From contig NZ_KB899410.1 of the NCBI RefSeq assembly GCF_000378205.1, positions 93,195 to 157,194 on the forward strand: a stretch of 64,000 nucleotides of DNA, written 5' to 3'. Shown one piece after another: positions 51,780 through 59,645 of the stretch; the stretch's first letter is position 1; each line of letters opens with the position of its first letter. The stretch comes from Sediminispirochaeta bajacaliforniensis DSM 16054 (lineage in GTDB: Bacteria; Spirochaetota; Spirochaetia; DSM-16054; Sediminispirochaetaceae). The position numbers and the translations under genes were made by a program. The notes beneath the pieces were generated by a model. It had not been told where the DNA came from. It worked only from the letters and a program-made list of their open reading frames with translations, and searched no databases.

Positions 51780-52211
51780 ATGAAGCATTTTCTTGCCGTT
51801 GTGTTTTTTTTCGCTGCGGCAGCGCTTTTCGGCCAGTCGAATGAAATTATCGACGAAATTCTTGCCGAACCGCAACTTAGCCCGGCCGCTGCCGCCTATC
51901 TTCTTGCAAGCCTTTCCGACGGGAATCAGGCCCCTGCTACTATGGAAGAGGCTCTGGCATCGCTATCGGGTCAATTCGTCGATGTGGGAGAGAGTATCAG
52001 TGTAGGGGAGTTCGCCCTTCTCCTGCAGGAGAATCTTGACCTTCCAAGAGGTCTTGGCTCTTTGGTCTATCCGTCTCCCAGATATGCCCTACGGGATCTT
52101 CGGTTCCTCGGCATCATTCAAATGAAGGCACATCCCGCAACCCCGCTTTCCGGTGAAGGAGCTCTGCGGATTCTCGGCCGCGCCCTTGAAAAGCTGGAGG
52201 TGCGTTCATGA
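51780..52211 (+). CDS. Exported small protein with an SLH-like region, function unknown
   Basis: A 143-aa protein with a signal peptide (FLAVVFFFAAAALFGQ). The C-terminal half (ISVGEFALLLQENLDLPRGL, YALRDLRFLGIIQMKAHP, SGEGALRILGRAL) has the spacing of S-layer-homology-like repeats, which often anchor envelope proteins. The ATG follows AGGAGGAG. Its stop overlaps the barrel gene start (ATGA), so the two are translated together. Not assigned to a named family. Confidence 0.6.
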   Translation: MKHFLAVVFFFAAAALFGQSNEIIDEILAEPQLSPAAAAYLLASLSDGNQAPATMEEALASLSGQFVDVGESISVGEFALLLQENLDLPRGLGSLVYPSPRYALRDLRFLGIIQMKAHPATPLSGEGALRILGRALEKLEVRS

Positions 52212-53386
52212 AGCGTTTTGTCCGTTGTACATTCTTTGCTATGCTATTTCTGTTGCCCTTTACCACTTCACTTTTCGCTTTCGACTGGGGAGTCACCTCT
52301 TATAGCCGCCTAGGATACGAATTCGGCGGGGACGAAGATAACCAGTGGCAGAAACGGGAGAAGCTTTCTTTTTGGATGGAGGAATTCTGGTCCGGGGAGG
52401 ACAATAGCCGTTATTCGTTTCTTTTCAACGGTTACTATCTCTACAGTGATGAAGAGAGCAGCGATGATGTCGATTATCTCTTTGAAAGCGATCTTCTTGT
52501 GTTCAAGATGAAACGGCCTCAGCTGTTCGGCGGGAACGAGGTCCTTGATCTCTCGGCCGGCAGATTCCCCTTTTCCGATTCGACGAGTCTTGTGCTTTCG
52601 CATGTAGCCGACGGCTTTTCCGCAGGCCTCGACCTTTCAAAGTATATCGTAAAAACAGGGATGGGCTACACAGGATTTCGTCTGAAGCCCGTCTCAAGTG
52701 TAAATATGAGCAGTGCCGATGTCTCCGACGACGATGACGACGATATCCACTTCGCCCCGAAGCGTTTGTTCGAGATCGTCACTGCCTCGCTTCCTTCTTA
52801 CCTGCCTCGCCAGAACCTAACCGTTGAAGGGCTTTTTCAGCAGGATGTGCGTAGTGACGATGAAGATAAACTCAACAGCATCCACGCTACGGCGAAAGCC
52901 GACGGTGCGATCGTGGGCAACCTCTACTATACCCTTTCCGCCACTGAAGCCTGGAATACCTCCGACGATCTCGATGGTATGATGGTTCTTGCCGATCTGA
53001 ACTACTATGCACGGCAGCTTCTTAATTCAAGGATATCGGCTGGTATGATGTACACCGGTGAGGATTTTTTTACCGTTTCCGAGCCGACCCTCGGCCTGAT
53101 CTATTCGCCGGATGAGGCGGATCTATTGAGGCTTGATATCGGCTATTCCATACGTCCCTGGCAGGATGTATTCTCGCCGGCCTTAAAGAATCTTCAGTTC
53201 CTTGCAGCGGGGCGATTCTACCTTGTTCCCAGCGACGACTACAGCTACACAGGAACCGAGTTGGAGGGTGGTCTCACCATTCGCCCCACTTCGGATTTCG
53301 GCATGTCGTTTACCGGCGGACTCTGGGTTCCCGATGAAGGGGATACCCGGGCCCTTCTTCGCGTCGAATGTTCACTCGGCCTGTAA
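52208..53386 (+). CDS. Outer-membrane beta-barrel protein, function unknown
   Basis: A 392-aa protein with a signal peptide (FAMLFLLPFTTSLFA) and many amphipathic strands rich in aromatic residues, for example YSFLFNGYYLYSDEESSD and NLYYTLSATEAWNT. Acidic turns, including a DDDDDD run near residue 173, suggest exposed cation-binding loops. The size fits a 14-18-strand barrel. It lies between the SLH-like and FecR genes in one operon. The CHASE2/FecR setting suggests a surface assembly, but its role cannot be read. Confidence 0.65.
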   Translation: MKRFVRCTFFAMLFLLPFTTSLFAFDWGVTSYSRLGYEFGGDEDNQWQKREKLSFWMEEFWSGEDNSRYSFLFNGYYLYSDEESSDDVDYLFESDLLVFKMKRPQLFGGNEVLDLSAGRFPFSDSTSLVLSHVADGFSAGLDLSKYIVKTGMGYTGFRLKPVSSVNMSSADVSDDDDDDIHFAPKRLFEIVTASLPSYLPRQNLTVEGLFQQDVRSDDEDKLNSIHATAKADGAIVGNLYYTLSATEAWNTSDDLDGMMVLADLNYYARQLLNSRISAGMMYTGEDFFTVSEPTLGLIYSPDEADLLRLDIGYSIRPWQDVFSPALKNLQFLAAGRFYLVPSDDYSYTGTELEGGLTIRPTSDFGMSFTGGLWVPDEGDTRALLRVECSLGL

Positions 53387-53400
53387 CAAAGGAGGTATCG

Positions 53401-54075
53401 ATGAAATCCATCGTTCGTATTATTCTACTTTCGCTCTCTATGTTGCTTTTTACGGTAACGGCCTTCTCCGCGGAGAACGCTGTCGTCGAAAAGGTTTCCG
53501 GAAAGGTCGAACTGCAAAAGAATGGAGGAAGCTGGGAGGCTGTTTCCGCCGGAGATGAGATTCCCCTGGGGGCGACCATCTCTACCGGCTTTCGTTCCGA
53601 AGCACTTTTACAGGTTGGCACGGCGACCCTCGAGGTAAAGCAGCTTACCCGTATGCGTCTCGACGAGCTCATTGAAAAAGAGGGTGTAGTCAAAACCGAT
53701 CTTTTCCTTCGGGTCGGTCGGGTCAGAACCGAGGTAAAACACACCGAGGGGCTCCAGCAGGATTTCCGTCTGAGAAGCCCCGTCTCCACCGCTGCGGTAA
53801 GAGGCACGAGCTTCTCCTTCGACGGTTCAAACCTTCAAGTTTTTACCGGTCTTGTGGCCCTCACCAACAGCCTCAATCAGGTTGCCCGTGTGGCAGCCGG
53901 TGAAAATTCCTCCACCGACGGTTTCACCCTTCCTCCCGAAGGTGTCGAAGCCCTGGAGCAGATGTTCAATGTTTCCATCAACACATCGCAGATCGAAGAT
54001 TTGGTGAACCTCCTGCCCGCGGCAGACACGACAGGAAGCGTTACGATTAACTGGACCTATAGTAGTCCTCAATAA
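53401..54075 (+). CDS. Exported FecR-domain protein
   Basis: A 224-aa protein with a signal peptide (LSMLLFTVTAFSAEN) followed by a FecR domain: VVEKVSGKVELQKNGGSWEA, GATISTGFRSEALLQVGT, RTEVKHTEGLQQDFRLRSPV and STAAVRGTSFSF. This domain occurs in periplasmic sensors and in stand-alone exported proteins linked to CHASE2 cyclases. The start at 53401 has AAAGGAGG. It is 14 bases after the barrel gene and 21 bases before the first lipoprotein gene. No sigma factor or TonB receptor is nearby, so classical Fec signalling is unlikely. Confidence 0.85.
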   Translation: MKSIVRIILLSLSMLLFTVTAFSAENAVVEKVSGKVELQKNGGSWEAVSAGDEIPLGATISTGFRSEALLQVGTATLEVKQLTRMRLDELIEKEGVVKTDLFLRVGRVRTEVKHTEGLQQDFRLRSPVSTAAVRGTSFSFDGSNLQVFTGLVALTNSLNQVARVAAGENSSTDGFTLPPEGVEALEQMFNVSINTSQIEDLVNLLPAADTTGSVTINWTYSSPQ

Positions 54076-54096
54076 GCAACTGAAAAAGGAGCGAAT

Positions 54097-54579
54097 ATGA
54101 AACGCTATAGATATCTGATACCGCTTCTGGCCTCTCTGCTTATCCTTTTTCTTAGCGGATGCTATTCGGAAGCGACAACAAGCGACGGCTCGGTGAGCCT
54201 GACGGTCTCGAGTAAAGGTGATATCGGTGATTCGGGAGACGGCTATTATCTGGTGGCAAAATTCTACGATGCCGATGTGATGGACGAGCTTATTACCAAT
54301 GAAACCATCTCTGACGATGGATATGGATATTATATAAAATATAATTCCTCCTTACCGAATCCTTCGATGATCTATGCCGATTATCTTGCAGTCGAGGCAA
54401 GTTCCGGTTCTTTTACGGTGCCTTTTCTTGCGCCTAAAAAGTATCGATTACTTCTTGAATACTATATTTACTATGAAGGCGAGTCTCCTTCCATAGATGC
54501 TGCCGGTGTTTCGGATGCTTTCACGGTCAATGCTGGGGAAACATCATCAGTTTCTGTTGAGCTATTATTTTATTCCTAA
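54097..54579 (+). CDS. Lipoprotein of unknown function, paralogue 1
   Basis: A 160-aa lipoprotein. MKRYRYLIPLLASLLILFLS leads to the lipobox cysteine (LSGC, Cys ~22). The mature part is rich in Ser, Tyr, Asp and Gly, contains ISDDGYGYYIKYNSS, and ends with strand-like VNAGETSSVSVELLFYS. The second lipoprotein gene downstream is a clear paralogue (shared GDIGDSG or GDVGDSG, YYL/YYF, APKKYRLLLE/APKRYRLLLE, FTVNAGETSSVSVEL/FIVNSGETTPVSVAL). It probably continues the FecR operon. Confidence 0.7.
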   Translation: MKRYRYLIPLLASLLILFLSGCYSEATTSDGSVSLTVSSKGDIGDSGDGYYLVAKFYDADVMDELITNETISDDGYGYYIKYNSSLPNPSMIYADYLAVEASSGSFTVPFLAPKKYRLLLEYYIYYEGESPSIDAAGVSDAFTVNAGETSSVSVELLFYS

Positions 54580-54769
54580 TAATTGTGTATTTTCCGTCTG
54601 TTTTGCGGGTGCTCCGGCTTTTTATCAGGGTACCCGCGTTTATATAAAAAAGATGTGAGGTCCCTATTCGGACCGACTGTTGCCTTAGGCTGTAGCAAGA
54701 GTGCACCGATTTTATGAACTACCGGAGTTACGGTCGGGGATGTGAAAAAAGGAGCAATAATGAAAGCTG

Positions 54770-55285
54770 ATGAAAATAAATAGATATCTAATACCGCTTC
54801 TGGTCCCGTTGCTTATCCTTATCTTCAGCGGATGCTATTCGGAGACGGTAACAAGTGATGGCTCGGTGACCCTGATAATCAGCAGCAAGGGGGATGTTGG
54901 TGATTCGGGAGCGGGGTATTATTTTAGGGCGGAATTTTATGATGAGAACGTGATGGATGGGCTACTTTACAATGGAACTATCACTACTGATGATGCGAAT
55001 GGCGGCTCTATCTACTATGACTCCTCCCTTTTACCAAGCCCTTTAGTGCGCTATACCAATTTTATTGGGGGTACTAATGATCCAGTTCCATCTGAGGGGT
55101 CCTTTACCGTGTCTTCCCTTGCCCCCAAACGCTACCGGCTTCTGCTTGAGCAATGTCGCTACTCTGAAACAGGAGAGGCTGAGCCCCTCGTCATTGAAAG
55201 GGCTGGAATTTCCGATGCCTTTATAGTGAATTCCGGTGAAACCACACCTGTTTCTGTTGCATTATTAACGGCTTCGGTTCAATAG
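54770..55285 (+). CDS. Lipoprotein of unknown function, paralogue 2
   Basis: A 171-aa paralogue of the preceding lipoprotein, with lipobox IFSGC and the same central and C-terminal motifs. The loop regions are longer (TITTDDANGGSIYYD, GTNDPVPSEGS). A good Shine-Dalgarno AAAGGAG lies 17-18 bases upstream, but it best serves an earlier ATG that opens a seven-codon frame overlapping this start. Compared with paralogue 1, about nine bases seem inserted at the start. The 190 bases between the copies contain only a weak GCGGGT/ACCCGC hairpin. Confidence 0.7.
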   Translation: MKINRYLIPLLVPLLILIFSGCYSETVTSDGSVTLIISSKGDVGDSGAGYYFRAEFYDENVMDGLLYNGTITTDDANGGSIYYDSSLLPSPLVRYTNFIGGTNDPVPSEGSFTVSSLAPKRYRLLLEQCRYSETGEAEPLVIERAGISDAFIVNSGETTPVSVALLTASVQ

Positions 55286-55297
55286 CATGCTTTCCCA

Positions 55298-55322
55298 TAG
55301 TGTTTTGAATCCTGGTGGTGAT
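55298..55322 (+). repeat. Orphan end of the TA-flanked inverted-repeat family
   Basis: TAGTGTTTTGAATCCTGG followed by TGGTGAT matches the left end at 2864 in 20 of 25 positions and shares the GTG length variant with it. It lies 13 bases after the lipoprotein stop and immediately before the truncated nucleotidyltransferase. No opposite end was found nearby. Confidence 0.6.
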
Positions 55323-55529
55323 CTGGTTATATCGATTGCTTCAGGGCGCTATACAGAAGAATCTGACTTGGATATAGCGATAATTGGTCTTGAGAAGAAA
55401 AAGTTTTTTCAGGTGTACGGTGAACTCCTCAGCTGCGTGAAACGACCAGTGGATATGGTTGGATTGGATTATCATACGGATTTCTCAAGCCAAATAAAAA
55501 AAGAAGGTGCACTTATTCGGGTGGTGTAA
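55323..55529 (+). pseudogene. 5'-truncated MNT-type nucleotidyltransferase
   Basis: The remaining codons give ASGRYTEESDLDIAIIGL, matching the active-site GSxxxGxxxxxSDxDl region of minimal nucleotidyltransferases (MNT, the HEPN-partner antitoxin family). It continues to a normal-looking C-terminus, KRPVDMVGL...KKEGALIRVV. The glycine-serine start of the motif and about 30 N-terminal residues are missing, replaced by repeat-family sequence. An ATG at 55287 keeps the frame open through the repeat, so an 80-aa protein could still be made, but it lacks the catalytic GS. No HEPN partner is adjacent. Confidence 0.7.
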
Positions 55530-55666
55530 TTGAGTGAGAAAAAGATAAATAGATAATGCTACAACGCTAATCGAAGAATTGAAGAAACAGCTTATCTAAA
55601 CTTTAATAGAAGGGATAACTATTTTCCCCTTGACTTCCCCTACCATTCTCCGTGTTAATAAGAGCA

Positions 55667-57079
55667 ATGGGATCTTCGTCACATAGCCATCAGAGCCTTG
55701 CCATGCTAACCTGCGGGCGTCCCGAGGTTTTACGCGGGGCACTCGACTCTCTATCGGCGGAGACGGAAGGTGTTCCTATAGGCCCAATCACCGTCTACGA
55801 CGATAGCCGGGAGGCTTCTATCCGGAGTGTCAACGAATCGATTGTTCACTCCTTTGCCGCCCAAAGCGGTCTTGTGCTTTCCTATGAGACGACTCAAAAT
55901 CTCTCCCCGGAAGGGTCGGTACAGAAGCAATCAGCCTTTGCCCTCGGCCTTCGCCCCTTTCATCATGCTCCTGCAATGCCTGGGGCCGCCCGTAATGCGA
56001 TTCTCCTTTCCTCTGTCGGAAAAAAAGTCCTCTCTTTCGACGATGATATTCGATTTTTACTGCGAGAGCCTCGTTTTACTATGGAAGAAACATCACCGCT
56101 TCCCTTTGCCTTTGCCGCTTCGGGAACAGAGTCGTTTCCCGATGCTGTCTCGAGGCCGCTTGTTTCCGGAGCGGCCCGCTGTTTCGAACTGTTCGACCAC
56201 GTCTTGGGACGGACGCCTCAATGGGGTGATGGTATGGCGGAAGGGGATGGCGAGTCAGCAGCGGACCTGAAGGGCCCGGTTCGTGCGGCCATGGCCGGCA
56301 TTTGCGGGGACAGGTGGTTTTCATCTCCCCTTGCGATCTTCGATACCCAGCCATTTCTTCGAAAACGGGCATGGCCCAACAGGCGCAGTTATCGGAGGGC
56401 GGCTATCGATCCCGTCGCCCTTCTTCTTGCTCCGGAGCTTTCCTACACCTCCCATCCCTTTTTTATTGCCTCGTGTTACGGTTTCGATGCCTCGGATATC
56501 CTGCCTCCCTTTTTCCCTCATATCCGAAATGAGGATGGGGTATGGGCTTTCCTTCTTCGCGCCTCTTATCCCGATGCTCCCATTGCCCATCTCCCCTTCG
56601 CTTTCGAACATAAGAGGGGAATCCATCCCTCCTTTCGGATGGAACACCGAGCTTCCGGTATTGGAGCGGGAACGGTCTTGCAGCGTTTGCTTTCTTTTTT
56701 TGCCGATGAACTAAAGGCTCCCGAGGCTGGCGAGCGGCTTGTGGCCCTGGGCTCTCGGCTTTCCGGGGCGGCGTCCCTTTCGTTGCGACAATGGAAACGT
56801 CTCCTTTTGGAGCTTCACCTGAAACATGAGGGGGCCATGGTCGCAAGACTTGAGGCCGACCTCGATCGTTCCGGTGGAAGCCCCGGGTTCTGGGCGAAGG
56901 ATCTTCGATCCTTCCTTGACCGCTATCTCGACGAGCTTCCCGCCTCTGCACCCAGCCTTCCCCGTGAATTCCAGCACCTGGGAGATGAAGGCGAATCAGC
57001 CTTTCAACGATTTGCAGGCTCCTGTGGCGAACTGCTTAGTGCCTGGCCTGAGATCTGGAAAGGACGGGCCTGCTTATGA
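55667..57079 (+). CDS. Glycosyltransferase-like protein of unknown function, operon gene 1
   Basis: A ~470-aa protein with a GT-A-like N-terminal half: LAMLTCGRPEVLRGALDSL, ITVYDDSREASIRSVNES, GAARNAILL, and a DxD-type motif LSFDDDIRFLL near residue 125. It is paralogous to the next gene, with shared order of motifs and a shared C-terminus (SPGFWAKDLRSFLDRYLDEL, PREFQHL, AWPEIWKG). No signal peptide or membrane helix is present. A nucleotide-sugar-dependent transfer is likely, but donor and acceptor are unknown. ATG at 55667 with a weak AAGAG. Its TGA overlaps the next ATG. Confidence 0.6.
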   Translation: MGSSSHSHQSLAMLTCGRPEVLRGALDSLSAETEGVPIGPITVYDDSREASIRSVNESIVHSFAAQSGLVLSYETTQNLSPEGSVQKQSAFALGLRPFHHAPAMPGAARNAILLSSVGKKVLSFDDDIRFLLREPRFTMEETSPLPFAFAASGTESFPDAVSRPLVSGAARCFELFDHVLGRTPQWGDGMAEGDGESAADLKGPVRAAMAGICGDRWFSSPLAIFDTQPFLRKRAWPNRRSYRRAAIDPVALLLAPELSYTSHPFFIASCYGFDASDILPPFFPHIRNEDGVWAFLLRASYPDAPIAHLPFAFEHKRGIHPSFRMEHRASGIGAGTVLQRLLSFFADELKAPEAGERLVALGSRLSGAASLSLRQWKRLLLELHLKHEGAMVARLEADLDRSGGSPGFWAKDLRSFLDRYLDELPASAPSLPREFQHLGDEGESAFQRFAGSCGELLSAWPEIWKGRACL

Positions 57080-58806
57080 GCGATCGCTATTTCCCTGCGC
57101 ACTGTAAGGCATTTCCTGCCTCCTCTTCGACGGTGATGCTTCTCAATCTCAATGATAATTCCGTGTATCGGGCCTCGCCCTTCGAATCGAGGCTCTTCTT
57201 TGCCTTGCGGGGCTGCCGGAGTGTGGAGGAGCATATTGGTTTTCTGGTTCGAAGCACCGGGGAACGCTTTCCCGTTTCTGCCGTGGCCGATCGGTTTAGG
57301 TGCTGGATTGCCGCAGGGCTTCTGCGCCCCGAGAAGCTTTTGCACTATCCTTCTGCAGCGGCTTCTGCAAAACCGGGAGAGGCAGCGCTGACGGCGGCGG
57401 TGGTGACTGCACGGGGGCCTGAGACGCTACGGCCGTGGCTCGAGAGTCGAATCACTTCGTCGGCCTTTGCCGACCGAAAAATTCCTTTTCTTATATGCGA
57501 TGATAATCAAGATGCCTCTGCCTCTGAACAGAATCGGCACCTTGCCGAGGCTTTGGGGGCGGTTTATCCGGGAACAATTCGTTATATTGGAAGGGATGAA
57601 CGTCGGCGTTTTGCCGAGCGGCTTTCGGCATCGGCTGATAAGGCGGGGATCGATCGACAGGTGGTGGAATTCCTTGTGTACGGCCCTTCCGAAAGGGCGG
57701 CCTTATCGACTGTTGGGGCAAATCGAAACCTTGCCATGCTCCTTGCTGCGGGAGACCATCTGCTGATAAGTGACGACGATCTGTCCTACCGCTGTTATAC
57801 CTCTGCACATGCAGAGGCCCTTTTCCCCTCTTTTGTTTCCGATTTTCGACCAAGCATGAATTTCTTCCCCACGATCGAGGCCCTGCAGGAAGGGCTGGTT
57901 CATCTTGCCGACTATGACCTTCCCGCAGTGGCCATGCGCTTGTTTTCTTCTCCCCAGGAGGTAGGCGCCTGGTCTTTCGAAGCACTTTCTTCTTCTTTTG
58001 CTGCGATTTTGGAACGAGGAAGCGCCCGCATCGGTGCGATAAGTGCGGGATACGCAGGGGCCCGCTGGTTTTCTTTTCCCTGTTTTCCTGCTCTCCAGAG
58101 GTTTTTTTGCAATGATAATTATTTTCTTGAAAAGAAGGATTATGAGGCAATAGCGGAAAACGGCCTCAATCTCACGCTTGCCGACGGCATGGTTGCAAGT
58201 GATTCCTCATTTCTTCAGGGAGGAACCCTTGCCTTGGCTGCAGACAGCGGCGCTCCACCCTTTTTCCCTCTCGATCGCCACGAGGATCAATCCTTTGCCC
58301 ACCTGTTCAGGGCCCTTGAACGGGATCTTCTTTTTTGTCATCTTCCCGTCGCCCTTTACCATGATCCCTCGAAGAAACTTCCCTTTGGCCGGGCGCTTTT
58401 GGATTCCGACCTTGGCCTGGGACGAATGTTTCTCCTGATTGTCGACGACCTCGGAAGCTGCTTGCTTGCAGAATCTGCTGCCGGACGAAGAGGCGAGCTC
58501 GTCAGGGCGCTGAGAGAGATTGCAGGATTGCCGGATTCCGCTTTTCGACTTTATCTGCGCCATCTTGCCGAGGCCTATATCGATGCGAGGCTTAGGAGCG
58601 TTGATTTGTTGCTCGATCGCTATCATGGTGAACCTGCTTGGTGGGCCGACGATCTTAGGGCCTATCGTGAATCGATGCTTCGTGAGAAGCAGGAGCCCGT
58701 CGCTGCCCTTCCTCCTGGTTTTGCCGATTGGCTGGGGCGTTATGCTGCATCCCTTGACGTCTGGCCTGGCTTGCAGAGGCTTGCACAGGAGATAAGCGTG
58801 CTATGA
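57076..58806 (+). CDS. Glycosyltransferase-like protein with a PqqD-like N-terminus, operon gene 2
   Basis: A 576-aa protein. Residues ~12-80 (SSTVMLLNLNDNSVYRASPF, RLFFALRGCRSVEEHIGFLV, then a helix ending WIAAGLLRP) follow the strand-strand-helix-winged pattern of PqqD-type peptide-recognition domains. Residues ~100-270 are GT-A-like (AAVVTARGPETLRPWLESR, FLICDDNQDASASEQNRH, TVGANRNLAMLLAAGDH, ISDDDLSYR with the DxD motif). The C-terminus repeats the gene 1 pattern (EPAWWADDLRAYRESML, PPGFADWL). The architecture suggests a glycosyltransferase that recognises a peptide or protein. Overlaps of four bases with both neighbours show a single operon. Confidence 0.6.
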   Translation: MSDRYFPAHCKAFPASSSTVMLLNLNDNSVYRASPFESRLFFALRGCRSVEEHIGFLVRSTGERFPVSAVADRFRCWIAAGLLRPEKLLHYPSAAASAKPGEAALTAAVVTARGPETLRPWLESRITSSAFADRKIPFLICDDNQDASASEQNRHLAEALGAVYPGTIRYIGRDERRRFAERLSASADKAGIDRQVVEFLVYGPSERAALSTVGANRNLAMLLAAGDHLLISDDDLSYRCYTSAHAEALFPSFVSDFRPSMNFFPTIEALQEGLVHLADYDLPAVAMRLFSSPQEVGAWSFEALSSSFAAILERGSARIGAISAGYAGARWFSFPCFPALQRFFCNDNYFLEKKDYEAIAENGLNLTLADGMVASDSSFLQGGTLALAADSGAPPFFPLDRHEDQSFAHLFRALERDLLFCHLPVALYHDPSKKLPFGRALLDSDLGLGRMFLLIVDDLGSCLLAESAAGRRGELVRALREIAGLPDSAFRLYLRHLAEAYIDARLRSVDLLLDRYHGEPAWWADDLRAYRESMLREKQEPVAALPPGFADWLGRYAASLDVWPGLQRLAQEISVL

Positions 58807-59645
58807 TGAAGCGCGGATGTACGACTGCCTTGCTTGTGTGCCTGCTGCTCCTCTCTTCCTGTGCCAGCTTTTCAGGACGGTCGAAAGAGGTCGGACTGCC
58901 CCGGGATCTGCCCCCCCTGTCCTCTGCGCGATCTCTCGGAACGGGGGTTTCGTACCTTTCCTACCAAGGGGAAAAGGACTTTCCGCCATTCCATCTTTTG
59001 ATTATAGTCCCCTCGCAAGGGGCCCAGGTCCTTCCTCTTGCTCCCTTTCCCCATGGAACGGATGTTGCGAAGGCCTTTCGTTCGGCTCTTTCTCAGCATC
59101 CCGAAGCCGTTGCCGCCTTTACCGGTGCTCCTTTCGTGAGCGTGGGAGGGGCCGGATCGAAGAGACTTGAGGCCATTGGTTCTTGGCTGGTGGATGGCCG
59201 GGAGTATGGGGCAAGGCAGCGGCAGTGGGGCGTGCTTTTTCGTGATGAAACAGGCTATGGGATAGTCTCTGCCGACGGGGATGTTCCTGATCATCCCCTC
59301 TGGCTTGTCGGAACCTATTTGCCCATATTGAAATCCGGGGATACCATCGGCATCCATGGCCGGCGGCACGCCCGTACCGCCTTCGGTATCGGCGGCAGCA
59401 AGGCTTCCGCTTCTCTTTTTGTCCTTGTTGTTGAAGGCGATTCACTCTTTCAGCCGGGGCTTACAAGCCGGGAAACTGCCGGAATCTTGAGCCATTACGG
59501 GGCCAGAGAGGGGATAAATCTGGACGGTGGTGATGCCGCCGCCATCGCCTTTATAGACAATGGCGGGAAAAAGCCTATCCGCTTTTACAGGGGAAAGCGG
59601 CGTCACCTTCCCTGTTATTTCATCGTCCTTTCGGGGCAGGGGTAA
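58803..59645 (+). CDS. Phosphodiester glycosidase-like (NAGPA domain) lipoprotein
   Basis: A 280-aa lipoprotein with lipobox LLLSSCASF (Cys ~19-21). The C-terminal half has the NAGPA fold signatures: RTAFGIGGSKASASLFVLVV, LTSRETAGILSHYGAREGIN, the LDGGDAAAIAF motif near residue 238 (LDGGGSS-like), and a terminal RHLPCYFIVLS. The founding enzyme removes GlcNAc from a phosphodiester; bacterial relatives act on sugar-phosphate polymers. It is translated from inside the stop of gene 2, so the operon couples a cytoplasmic transfer with an outer-envelope glycosidase-like step. Confidence 0.75.
   Translation: MMKRGCTTALLVCLLLLSSCASFSGRSKEVGLPRDLPPLSSARSLGTGVSYLSYQGEKDFPPFHLLIIVPSQGAQVLPLAPFPHGTDVAKAFRSALSQHPEAVAAFTGAPFVSVGGAGSKRLEAIGSWLVDGREYGARQRQWGVLFRDETGYGIVSADGDVPDHPLWLVGTYLPILKSGDTIGIHGRRHARTAFGIGGSKASASLFVLVVEGDSLFQPGLTSRETAGILSHYGAREGINLDGGDAAAIAFIDNGGKKPIRFYRGKRRHLPCYFIVLSGQG

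Noticed and set aside
53401-54075. FecR protein as part of a Fec-type iron-signalling system
   Set aside because: No ECF sigma factor or TonB receptor is adjacent; the CHASE2 linkage is the better context.
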